Shown here piece by piece: positions 56,468 through 64,000 of a stretch of 64,000 nucleotides of DNA. A program made the position numbers and the translations under genes. How positions within the stretch are numbered: position 1 is the stretch's first letter; every line of letters begins with the position of its first letter. Source of the stretch: Bog-756 sp963727075 (lineage in GTDB: Bacteria > Actinomycetota > Acidimicrobiia > Acidimicrobiales > RAAP-2). Under the pieces are notes generated by a model. The model saw nothing but the letters and a program-made list of their open reading frames with translations. It was not told where the DNA came from and did not search any database. The stretch lies in contig CAVSET010000001.1 in NCBI GenBank assembly GCA_963727075.1, positions 620,001 to 684,000 on the forward strand. Reading direction: 5' to 3'.

Positions 56468-56552
56468 GGAGGGATGCGAGAGTGGCCGAATCGGACGGTC
56501 TCGAAAACCGTTGTGTCGCAAGGCACCGTGGGTTCGAATCCCACTCCCTCCG
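56468..56552 (+). tRNA. tRNA-Ser(CGA)
   Basis: An 85-base class II tRNA: acceptor GGAGGGA pairs with TCCCTCC, anticodon loop CTCGAAA, T-loop TTCGAAT, discriminator G, CCA not encoded. It reads UCG. The sequence downstream is degraded coding DNA. Confidence 0.97.
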
Positions 56553-56729
56553 CTCAGAGTGATGATGCGAGCATCGTGCACGACCTCTATGGCCCTGATT
56601 GCCAAGCAAGAGGATCACCGTCGAGGGAACAAGTGCTTCTTCCCACACCGTCGCGTTCGTCGGCGTGGTCCTTGCCCTCACCGGGTGCAACGTCGCCTGG
56701 TTGCAATTCGACGGTGGTCCTAGCCACCA

Positions 56730-57319
56730 GGCGACAGTCAGGGCGAGACGACGATTACGGCCGCCAACGTCGCTTCGGCGACCCAGAGTCCCTGCTCTCG
56801 CGGCTGAGGGAGCTCGACCGGGCTGGGTCATCGTCCGAGCGGACGACGGCGGATACGAGCTAAACGAGGCCGGCACCGAGCTCTACGACGTCGTGCGAGC
56901 TCTCGGCGAATGGGGTCAACGCTGGGGCCCGCAGCTCCTATGCGAAGGGCGAGCTCGATCCGGGACTGCTCCTGTGGGACATGCGCCGATTCCTCCGGCC
57001 CGGAGGGCTCGGCGTGGCTCACTGCGTCGTCGAGTTCCAATTTCCGCGCCAGCCCGTCGCTCGGCGCCGCTACTGGATGGTCGCCACTCTCGAGGATGTC
57101 GACGTCTGTCTGGTGGACCCCGGGTTCGCGGTCGACATCGTGGTGAGAGCGGACTTGGCCGCGTTGACCAAGGTGTGGATGGGTGACTCGTGCTTCGTCG
57201 ACGAGATGAGGAGCAACCGCATCGAGGCGACCGGACCACGATCCCTGGTGCGATGCCTGCCCGAATGGTTGGGCCAGCACCCGGTGCTGGCGTCGGTGAA
57301 GCCAGGTCGAGTCGGATGA
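56730..57319 (+). pseudogene. HxlR-type regulator with SCP2-like domain, truncated and frameshifted
   Basis: Pieces in two frames join into SLLSRLRELDRAG, then VIVRADDGGYELNEAGTELY and VVRALGEWGQRWG, then LLLWDMRRFLRPGG and a 110-residue sterol-carrier-like C-terminus ending at 57319. That is the standard order of HxlR winged-helix regulators with an SCP2-type effector domain. The first half of the DNA-binding domain is absent and shifts are needed near 56825 and 56950. It starts shortly after tRNA-Ser(CGA). It is probably non-functional unless base errors explain everything. Confidence 0.72.
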
Positions 57320-57320
57320 A

Positions 57321-58187
57321 TCAGGGCTGGGTCGACGGCCGGAACGGCCAGGCCAACTGGGCCAGGTATCCCTTGGGTGGAGATTCCGCAATCCCATAGC
57401 TCGTGGGGGTCGATCCCGCCGGCAGATGGAGAGTCCCGAAGATCAGGTCGATCCACGGGAACTCTCCGGCGAAGTTGCTGTTGTAGGCAGCCGGATCAGC
57501 GGAGTGATGCCAGTGATGGAATTCCGGGGAGGTGATCACCCAGCGCAAGGGCCCAAACCGGAACCGGACGTTGGCGTGAACGAAGATGGCCTGCACGGTG
57601 GTGAAGACCACGAATGCCCCCAGTGCTCCTCGGGTGAACCCGAGCGCGACGATGGGGAGCACGGCGCACGAACGAATGAAGGCTTGATCGACGGGATGCA
57701 GACGGCCGGCGGCCAACCAGTCCAGCTCCTGGATCGAATGATGGACCCGGTGGAACCTCCAGAGCAGGGGCACCGTGTGGGTGGCCCGGTGGCCCCAGTA
57801 CCCCGAGAGCTCAGCCAGCAGGAACGCTTCGGTGGCCTGAAGCGGGAGGGGCTGATGGGCGATTCCCGTGCGCACGGAGCCAGGGACGGCGGCCGACAAC
57901 GCCATACCGACGGTGACCACGGCCACCACCAACAAGACGGTCGTCAGAAGGTTGTTGACGACGAAGTGCACCACGTCGGTGCGCCAGCCCTTCCGGAAGG
58001 TGGGCTGGGCGTTGAGGGCGAACACTCGCTCCATCGGCACGAAGATGACGGCCAATGCCAGCAGGCCGACAGCCAGCTGGCTCCGCACGGCGAGTGCGCC
58101 CACGAATACGACCGCGGTGGCGACACCGGCGACCACGCCAGACGCGGTGACCCTTCCTCGAGGTATGGCTTCCCCGGCTTGATTCAC
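57321..58187 (-). CDS. Sterol desaturase / fatty acid hydroxylase family protein
   Basis: A 288-residue membrane di-iron enzyme with four to five helices. All His boxes are present: GHRATH (about 130), HRVHHS (about 144), HANVRFRFG (about 202) and EFHHWHHS (about 220). Such enzymes hydroxylate or desaturate lipids using O2. GTG 58187 starts it. It converges with the HxlR remnant, leaving one base between stops. The substrate is unknown. Confidence 0.9.
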   Translation of the reverse strand: MNQAGEAIPRGRVTASGVVAGVATAVVFVGALAVRSQLAVGLLALAVIFVPMERVFALNAQPTFRKGWRTDVVHFVVNNLLTTVLLVVAVVTVGMALSAAVPGSVRTGIAHQPLPLQATEAFLLAELSGYWGHRATHTVPLLWRFHRVHHSIQELDWLAAGRLHPVDQAFIRSCAVLPIVALGFTRGALGAFVVFTTVQAIFVHANVRFRFGPLRWVITSPEFHHWHHSADPAAYNSNFAGEFPWIDLIFGTLHLPAGSTPTSYGIAESPPKGYLAQLAWPFRPSTQP

Positions 58188-58400
58188 GATTGCATGGTCG
58201 CGCCCCGGTGGGGCGATGACAATGGCGATGGACGGGCCCTAATGCATTCCTAACCCGGAATGACCCGGGTGGCGGACTGGAGATCTCACCGCCGGGTCGA
58301 GGGGGATTCATGGTGAGCAGCCCGGCACCCGCCCCGGGCAAGCGGGCGGCCGTTGGGCGCGAACCGGTACGTCTCCACGGTGGGAGTTCCGGCCGAGGGA

Positions 58401-58781
58401 TCAACTCTGGTCGGTCGAGCGGGCGGGCTCACTGGTCCTGAGCAGCGGCCCGATCACGGGGATCTCGGTGACCGCCTCGGCCCGGGCGATGGCCAGCCCG
58501 CTCCGGGCCAGGGGAAGGAAGGGTCCGGTGACCACGTAGCGAGGGTTCCACACCGGGTCGTACTTCTGGTTGAACCGCCAGAGCGACTCGATCTGCAGGC
58601 TGTCGCTGAACTTGTGGAGCACGGAGCGCTCGAGATGGGCCCACGGCCCGGCACCCGAGTCCCCGGCGACCACGGCTCGCATGGTGGCGAAGTTGAGCCC
58701 GAGCCCCGGCAGTCCCCGCTCACAATGCCACTGGATCGTCTCGATGATGACGAAGTCGGTCAGGCCGTTGGGAGCTGTCAC
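58401..58781 (-). pseudogene. C-terminal fragment of a DUF2156 (MprF/LysX-like) lysyl-lipid transferase
   Basis: About 126 residues matching the end of phosphatidylglycerol lysyltransferase domains: TAPNGLTDFVIIETI, RGLPGLGLNFATMR and SLWRFNQKYDPVWNPRYVV. Family members need some 150-300 residues before this point, which are missing. In mycobacterial LysX this domain is fused to lysyl-tRNA synthetase; here lysS lies just upstream on the same strand. GTG 58781 is only a nominal start. Confidence 0.78.
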
Positions 58782-58995
58782 CGCCGTGCCACCGCCGTCG
58801 ATGTGCCGGTGGCCACGACCGGAAGGTGCAGATCGCTCACCACCACGGTCCGGCTCCCGGCCGGGAGCACGATGTCGACCCCTCGTCGATCAGGAAGGCG
58901 GGCTGGGGAACGTCGCCCAGACCGGCCGTCGGACCGTCGACCGCAGAGGCCGTCCCCCGGTCGGGGTCCCGCGCCGGAGTCGTCTCGGTGGCCAC
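58782..58995 (-). pseudogene. N-terminal fragment of a metallophosphoesterase
   Basis: From GTG 58995, 36 bases after lysS, about 70 residues read DVPQPAFLIDE then, after a shift near 58880, VDIVLPAGSRTVVVSDLHLP and ATGTSTAVARR. VVVSDLHL is the first metal motif of calcineurin-like phosphoesterases. The sequence then stops abruptly where DUF2156 begins. The rest of the enzyme is missing, so this is a remnant joined to another remnant. Confidence 0.65.
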
Positions 58996-59030
58996 TCAGG
59001 TCCCGGATCCGCCGCCGCCCGGCCGGATCC

Positions 59031-60557
59031 TCAACCGGCGGCCTCGGGACGCAACATCGGGAAGAGGATCACGTCGCGGATGGCTTCCACCTCGGCCAGC
59101 AACATCACCAGGCGGTCGATGCCGAGGCCGATCCCCGACGTGGGAGGGAGGCCGTATTCGAGAGCGCGCACGAATGACAGGTCAGCGGGGTGGGCTTCGA
59201 GATCGCCGTGCGCGGCGGCGTCCGCCTCGTGCTGGAATCGCTCCTGCTGTTCCTCGGGGATGTTGAGCTCGCTGTAGCCGTTGGCCAACTCCTTGCCGTC
59301 GATCGCCAGCTCGAACCGGTCGGCCAATGTCGGATCGTCTTCGGTGCGCCGGGCCAACGGGGAGACCTCGACCGGGAACCCGCAGACGAACACCGGGTCC
59401 ACCACGGTGGGTAGGAGGACCCTGTCGTAGAGCTCGAAGATGAGCTTGCCCGAGCCCCATTCGGGTAGGAACTCGACCGAGTGCTTCTCGCACACCGCCC
59501 GTACCGCGTCCACCGGGTCGCTCGGGTGCAGTCGCTGGCCGACCAGCTCCTCCAGCCAATCGAGCAGCTCGCGGCGGGGCCACGGTGGGGCGAGATCGAT
59601 GTTCCGATCACCGACGGTGAAGGTCAGCCGATCGGTGGCCGCTCCGGAGGCGGCCACGATGAGCCGTTCGGTGAGCTCCATGCCGTCCCGCACGTCACCG
59701 AAGGCTCGATAGGCCTCGAGCGTCGTGAACTCCGGGCTGTGCCTGGTGTCGATTCCCTCGTTGCGGAAGCTGCGTCCCATCTCGAACACACGCTCGTAGC
59801 CTCCGACCACCAGGCGCTTGAGGTAGAGCTCGGGAGCAATGCGCAGAGTGAGGTCGATGTCGAGGGCGTTGGCATGGGTCAGGAAGGGCCGGGCCAGCGC
59901 ACCACCGGCCTGGGGTTGCAGGATCGGTGTGTCGACCTCGACGAAGTCCTCAGCGGCCAACTGCCCGCGCAGGGCGGCGATGGTCCGGATGCGGATGTCG
60001 AAGACCTTCCGGCTGTCCGGGTTGGCCAACAGGTCGATCTCACGCTGGCGGTACCGGGTGTCGGTCGACGCGAGACCGTGCCACTTGTCGGGCAGGGGCC
60101 GCAGTGACTTGGACAGGAGCCAGAGATCGGTGACATCGATGGAGAGCTCACCTCGTCGGCTGGTGATCACCTCCCCTTCGGCTCCGATCCAGTCGCCCAG
60201 GTCGGCGTTGGCCAGGATCACCTTGGCCCGGTCGGAGAGCACCGATTGCTGCATGAGGAGTTGCACCGACCCGCTCACGTCCTCCAGGTTGGCGAAGGAG
60301 ACGGCACCATGCCCACGCATGCTCTTGAGGCGGCCGGCCACGCGGGCGGTCTCGCCAGTGCGCATATCAGGGGCCAGGCCGTCGTGGCGCGAGTGCAATT
60401 CGGCGGCCAACGCGGTCCGATCGAAGCGATGGGGATAGGGATCGATCCCCCGATCCACGAGGGTGTCCCGCTTCCGCCGACGTTCAGCAACCAGGGCGTC
60501 CTGGGCGCGTACGTCCTGCTCCCGATCGCTGGGGCCGGACTGGTCTGTCACGATCAC
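59031..60557 (-). CDS. lysS: Lysyl-tRNA synthetase (class II)
   Basis: A 508-residue LysRS charging tRNA-Lys. The OB-fold anticodon domain (RVAGRLKSMRGHGAVSFANL) precedes the catalytic core with motif 2 (FEMGRSFRNEGIDTRHSPEF) and motif 3 (GLGIDRLVMLL). The hinge region reads GGALARPFLTHANALD, where housekeeping LysRS usually has THHN. GTG 60557 has GAGG about eight bases upstream and gives normal length; a longer frame upstream is unlike the family. tRNA-Lys(CTT) is 275 bases away, divergent. Confidence 0.93.
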   Translation of the reverse strand: MIVTDQSGPSDREQDVRAQDALVAERRRKRDTLVDRGIDPYPHRFDRTALAAELHSRHDGLAPDMRTGETARVAGRLKSMRGHGAVSFANLEDVSGSVQLLMQQSVLSDRAKVILANADLGDWIGAEGEVITSRRGELSIDVTDLWLLSKSLRPLPDKWHGLASTDTRYRQREIDLLANPDSRKVFDIRIRTIAALRGQLAAEDFVEVDTPILQPQAGGALARPFLTHANALDIDLTLRIAPELYLKRLVVGGYERVFEMGRSFRNEGIDTRHSPEFTTLEAYRAFGDVRDGMELTERLIVAASGAATDRLTFTVGDRNIDLAPPWPRRELLDWLEELVGQRLHPSDPVDAVRAVCEKHSVEFLPEWGSGKLIFELYDRVLLPTVVDPVFVCGFPVEVSPLARRTEDDPTLADRFELAIDGKELANGYSELNIPEEQQERFQHEADAAAHGDLEAHPADLSFVRALEYGLPPTSGIGLGIDRLVMLLAEVEAIRDVILFPMLRPEAAG

Positions 60558-60831
60558 GTCCTCTTCCTCGGGCTGTCCCGATGCTTGGTCCTCATCGTGC
60601 AGGACCCCGCCGGTCATCTTAGGCAGGCACTCATCGCCCCCCCCGGCTATCGATATCGACCTGATCACCGGATGGTTACCGGTGACGGTCGTCATCGTCG
60701 CCATCGGGTCGGCCGTCCTCTCGGTGGGGTGGCACACGGCGATTCGGCCTCTCCCCGCGCCAGGGCATGTTCCCGCCCACTGCGAGCCACCGGTTCGATA
60801 TCGCCGCCGCTTTCGTGATTAGGCTGCCGAG

Positions 60832-60904
<73 letters not shown>

Positions 60905-61084
60905 CCGGTCGGTTGGTCGATCCGCCCGACCTTGGACAGATCGCCGGCTGATCCTTGACACCGCCGTCCCCTTGGCTCCCTACTCCGGCAGCGGACGATC
61001 GGCCGCCATCCTCAGACGACCGCGTGCAGTGACCGGATGGTCCAAGCGGTTGCTGTCCCTTCGCTTCGATTCGATCGACTCGGC

Positions 61085-61114
61085 TTGATCACTATATTTA
61101 GTGCTAACTTGATC
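61085..61114. promoter_or_regulatory. CACTA-TATT-TAGTG palindrome flanked by TTGATC repeats
   Basis: A perfect 14-base inverted repeat (61090-61103) sits in an AT-rich island 50 bases before the B12-binding regulator. It is bracketed by TTGATC at 61085-61090 and 61109-61114. It is a plausible autoregulatory operator overlapping the promoter of the regulator. Confidence 0.55.
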
Positions 61115-61152
61115 TGCAGCCCGAATCCGGGGCCGGAGTCGAAACGAGCGGG

Positions 61153-61986
61153 ATGCCGAAGAAGCCGTTGACGCTGCAGCAGGCGGCGGACAGGTTGGGC
61201 GTGCACTACATGACCGTCTACCGCTATGTCCGCACCGGCAAGCTGCCTGCTACCCGGGTGGGCGGTGCGTGGCAGGTCGACCCGGAAGACCTGGGCCGGA
61301 CGAAGCCGGCCGGACCCCGCTCCTCCCGCGACCCGGCTGCCCGTGCGAGCGCCACCAAGGCGCAGCTCGAGGCCAGACTGCTGGCCGGGGACGAGCCCGG
61401 CGCCTGGGGCGTACTCGAGGCCGCGCTGGCCTCTGACCGCTCCCCCTCCGAGGTGCTCCTCCTATTGGTGGCCCCGGCGCTCGAGTCCATCGGGGACCGG
61501 TGGCACGCCGGCGAGCTGACGGTGGCTGACGAGCATCTGGCCAGCGCAGTGGCGGTGCGGCTCATTTCCCGCATCGGCGCCCGATTCGCCCGCCGCGGGC
61601 CCAAGCGGGGCAGCGTGGTGATCACCACACCTCCGGCTGAGCAGCACGCCGCCCCGGTGGCCATCGCCGCCGACCTGCTGCGCTGGGCCGGGTTCAACGT
61701 GATCGAGCTCGGGGCAGATACTCCGGCCGACGCGCTGCCCAAGGTGGTGGCCGCCGCGCCTGACCTGCTGGCCGTGGCCATGGCGTGCACCACCCAGGCC
61801 TCGAGAGCCTCGGCCCGGCGAGTCATCGCCGGTCTGCGAACCGCACTCCCGGACACCACGGTGCTCCTCGGCGGCGCCGCCATCGCCGACACCGACCAGG
61901 CGCGTCGGCTGGGGGCCGACGGCTTCAGCGGCCGGCGGGGCGACGAGCTGGTCCGAGTCGTCGAGGACCTCGCGGCTGCCCGCTGA
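61153..61986 (+). CDS. CarH/LitR-like B12-binding photoreceptor regulator
   Basis: A 277-residue protein with an excisionase/MerR-type DNA-binding domain (LQQAADRLGVHYMTVYRYVR, residues 8-27). A cobalamin-binding helical cap and Rossmann domain follow. The cap carries W117 and E127-H128, the W-x9-EH signature of CarH. The lower axial His is H165 in PPAEQHAAP. CarH proteins bind adenosylcobalamin in the dark, repress, and release DNA in light. The adjacent lipid genes at 62006-64000 are likely targets. Unlike classic CarH, the DNA-binding part reads as an excisionase-style helix-turn-helix. Start ATG 61153. Confidence 0.85.
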   Translation: MPKKPLTLQQAADRLGVHYMTVYRYVRTGKLPATRVGGAWQVDPEDLGRTKPAGPRSSRDPAARASATKAQLEARLLAGDEPGAWGVLEAALASDRSPSEVLLLLVAPALESIGDRWHAGELTVADEHLASAVAVRLISRIGARFARRGPKRGSVVITTPPAEQHAAPVAIAADLLRWAGFNVIELGADTPADALPKVVAAAPDLLAVAMACTTQASRASARRVIAGLRTALPDTTVLLGGAAIADTDQARRLGADGFSGRRGDELVRVVEDLAAAR

Positions 61987-62005
61987 GCTCGCGGGGCACC
62001 GCCCG

Positions 62006-63405
62006 TCAGCCAGGTCGCGCCCCCAATCGGCCAGCCCGGGCGGGCTTGGCCAGTACGAGCTGGATGTCGCTGATGTGACGTTCGAGAAACGAAGCCTCGC
62101 AGTAGGCCAGGTAGAGGTCCCAGAGACGGCGGAACTCCTGCCCCACCCCGAGAGCCTCCACCGCGTCGCGGCGCGCGGCCAGGTTCCCCGCCCAGCGTCG
62201 CAGTGTCTCGGCGTAGTGGAGCCCGATGTCCTCCAGGTCGACGATGCGCAGGTCGGTGGCCCGGGCCAGACTGGCGGTGATCGAGGCCACCGAGGGAAGG
62301 CACCCACCGGGGAAGACCATGCGGCGCACGAAGTCCTGGTGGCTTGGCCCGCTCGAAACTGCGGTCTTCGATGACGATGGCCTGGATGGCCGCCAGCCCG
62401 TCATCGGCCAGCAGATCTGCGCACTTGGCCAGGAACTGGTCGTGCCAGCGCCAGTCCACCGCCTCGATCATCTCGACCGACACCAGCTTGTCGTACCGCC
62501 CGCTGAGGTCCCGCCAGTCCTCGCCGAGCACCGTGATGCGGTCGGACAGTCCGGCGTCGGCCACCCGCTTGTCCACGTAGGTGTGCTGGGCGTCCGAGAT
62601 GGTGGTGGTGGTCACCCGGCAGCCGTAGCGGTGGCGGCGTGGACGGCCAACTGCCCCAGCCCGAGCCGATCTCCACCAGGTGGTCGCGGGGGCCCAGCTC
62701 GAGCTTGGTGCACAGCCGGTCGATCTTGGCCTCCTGCGCCTCGGCCAGAGTCGCGGAGGGTCGGTCGAACACGGCGCACGAGTAGGTCATGGTCTCGTCC
62801 AGCATGAGAGCGAAGAAATCGTTGGACAGGTCGTAGTGCTCGGTGACATTGTCGTTTGTCGTCGTCCCGGCCGGGGGTGGCCAGTCGGGCCGGCAGGTCG
62901 AGCACCGTGCCCCAGGCCCGTCCCAGCCGGTCCAGGCGGGCACGCAGCGGCGGGTGTGGCGAAGAGGACCTGAACCAGGGCCGTGAGGTCGTCGCTGTCC
63001 CACCAGCCGGCCACATACGACGGCCCGAGTCCGACCGAGCCGGAGCGCAACAGGGCGCCGTAGGCGCGGGGTCGTGGACCGTCACCTTGGCCATCGGCTC
63101 ACCGCGGCCCAGCCGGATCGTCCTGTCCCCTCCGTAACCTCGATGGCCGGGCCACTGGCCCGACGCCCCGCGGCCAACACGATCGACGCATCGGCCCGCG
63201 GCTCGCCCGCGGCGAGCGGTGGCGCGGCGCACGAGGCGGCGGTCGTGGCTGGGCCATGCGTGATGCCATTGGGAACAGAGCCGTTGGGGACGGAGCCGTT
63301 GCTGAAGCGGCCGTCCACCGCCGTGTTGTGCGAACCCGGTCTCATCGACACGACGCCGATCTTTACAACCCCATCGGTTCCTGTGCCGTCGATCACCGGT
63401 CGCAC
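62006..63405 (-). CDS. cfa: Cyclopropane-fatty-acyl-phospholipid synthase, several frameshifts
   Basis: The frames combine into a CFA-type SAM methyltransferase. In order: MAKVTVHDP, VGLGPSYVAGWWDSDDLTAL, NVTEHYDLSNDFFALMLDE, the SAM site LVEIGSGWG, ISDAQHTYVDKRVADAGL, VSVEMIEAV, and a C-terminus ending YLAYCEASFLERHISDIQL. The enzyme adds a methylene or methyl group to unsaturated acyl chains of lipids. At least four shifts are needed, near 63080, 62930-62870, 62660-62610 and 62350. The likely start is GTG 63405. It converges with the CarH-like gene and follows the DUF1365 gene on its strand. Confidence 0.82.
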
Positions 63406-63487
63406 TGCGCCTCCCTTGGGCGGTCAGACCCGGCCCGACGCCTGCCGGTCCAGACTCGGCGCGCCGGATGGCGAAGAACGGGGCGCC

Positions 63488-64000
63488 CTACAGGTGCAGG
63501 CGGGCGGCCTGGGCGTAGATGCCGGCGGACACCCGGTGGGTCATGGCGGGATCGTGCCAGACCAGCCGGCCGAGGGCACGACGGTCGAGCGCCTGTCGAC
63601 GCAGGAGCAGGGTGGCGCTGAACAGGCGCTGGTCGTCCCGCAGCACGTCGAGACCACGGTCAGCCGCTGCCCCGGGGCGGTGTAGCGGAGCTCGTAGTCG
63701 AGGTCCATGGGGAGGAACGGGGACACGTGCAGCTCCTTGGCGAACCGGTGCCCACCGGGCGGGCCCACCACATAGGCGGTGCGCTCGTGCCATGGGGTGT
63801 TCTGCACCTCGGCAACCAGGGAGCTGATCGGTCCCGGGCGCCGGCCGTCACCGTTGTCGGCGCAGAAGTACAGGCTGATGGGGTTGAAGAGCCAGCCCCA
63901 GGTGCGCAGGTTCGCCAACAGGGCGATCGGGCCCGCGGGTCGCCGGCCGGTGCGCTCGGCCACCAGGTCGCGCACCGCCCGATCGAGGGGCGCGGCCGGG
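63488..64000 (-). CDS. DUF1365 family protein, 5' end outside window, one frameshift
   Basis: About 170 residues are visible and the N-terminus is cut by the window edge. IALLANLRTWGWLFNPISLY and CADNGDG mark DUF1365 proteins; the end reads LFSATLLLRRQALDRRALGR and MTHRVSAGIYAQAARL. The frame shifts near 63655. DUF1365 genes commonly sit between an FAD amine-oxidase-like gene and a CFA synthase in light- or singlet-oxygen-induced lipid clusters, matching this context. The biochemical role is unsettled. Confidence 0.82.

Overview
The window is GC-rich bacterial DNA with dense coding on both strands, many GTG/TTG starts and actinobacterial-type proteins. Gene content suggests a heterotrophic actinobacterium, probably near Acidimicrobiia; the phylum-level call is fairly safe, the class is inference. 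The pieces are an ethylmalonyl-CoA pathway, an acyl-CoA carboxylase with an epsilon-like subunit, type II NADH dehydrogenase, a lysyl-tRNA synthetase followed by an MprF-like remnant, and repeat-rich secreted proteins. No phage, insertion sequence or CRISPR array was seen.

Layout. 0-32 kb is mainly housekeeping and central metabolism: a COG4280-type membrane protein (cut by the window start), GtrA, a GH1 glucosidase, TesB, citrate synthase, an anchored hypothetical, UDP-sulfoquinovose synthase, RmuC, NDH-2, PhoU, Asd and LysC, two cyclophilins, an S51-like hydrolase and an esterase. 18-27 kb holds a carbon-assimilation cluster: 3-hydroxybutyryl-CoA dehydrogenase, ethylmalonyl-CoA mutase (frameshifted), carboxylase beta and small subunits, a GIY-YIG protein, methylmalonyl/ethylmalonyl-CoA epimerase, crotonyl-CoA carboxylase/reductase and a thiolase. 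Together they cover the acetyl-CoA to methylsuccinyl-CoA arm of the ethylmalonyl-CoA pathway, apart from a crotonase-type hydratase, and part of propionyl-CoA metabolism. SixA, RecR and DnaX follow. Between DnaX and tRNA-Ser(GGA) lie a secreted propeller-repeat protein and, on the minus strand, an SRP RNA.

33-64 kb is accessory and cell-surface rich: a broken propeller paralogue, two large secreted purple-acid-phosphatase-like proteins built from shared modules, and a minus-strand run (54.6 to 45.4 kb) of a GT2-GtrA-HprK-like fusion, a GT39 transferase, a secreted phosphoesterase, a GH99-like lipoprotein fusion and two paralogous small secreted proteins. Then come a HAD phosphatase, tRNA-Ser(CGA), a sterol desaturase-like hydroxylase, a chimeric metallophosphoesterase/DUF2156 fragment, LysS with tRNA-Lys(CTT), and at the right edge a CarH/LitR-like B12 photoreceptor regulator facing a cyclopropane-fatty-acid synthase and a DUF1365 gene.

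Two themes run through the window. Several genes fit phosphate economy (PhoU, sulfolipid synthase, two phosphatases, a phosphoesterase). The second half carries many one-base frameshifts, including in the normally essential tadA, which points to residual sequencing error at least as much as to gene decay; broken genes are therefore described by the product their combined frames encode.
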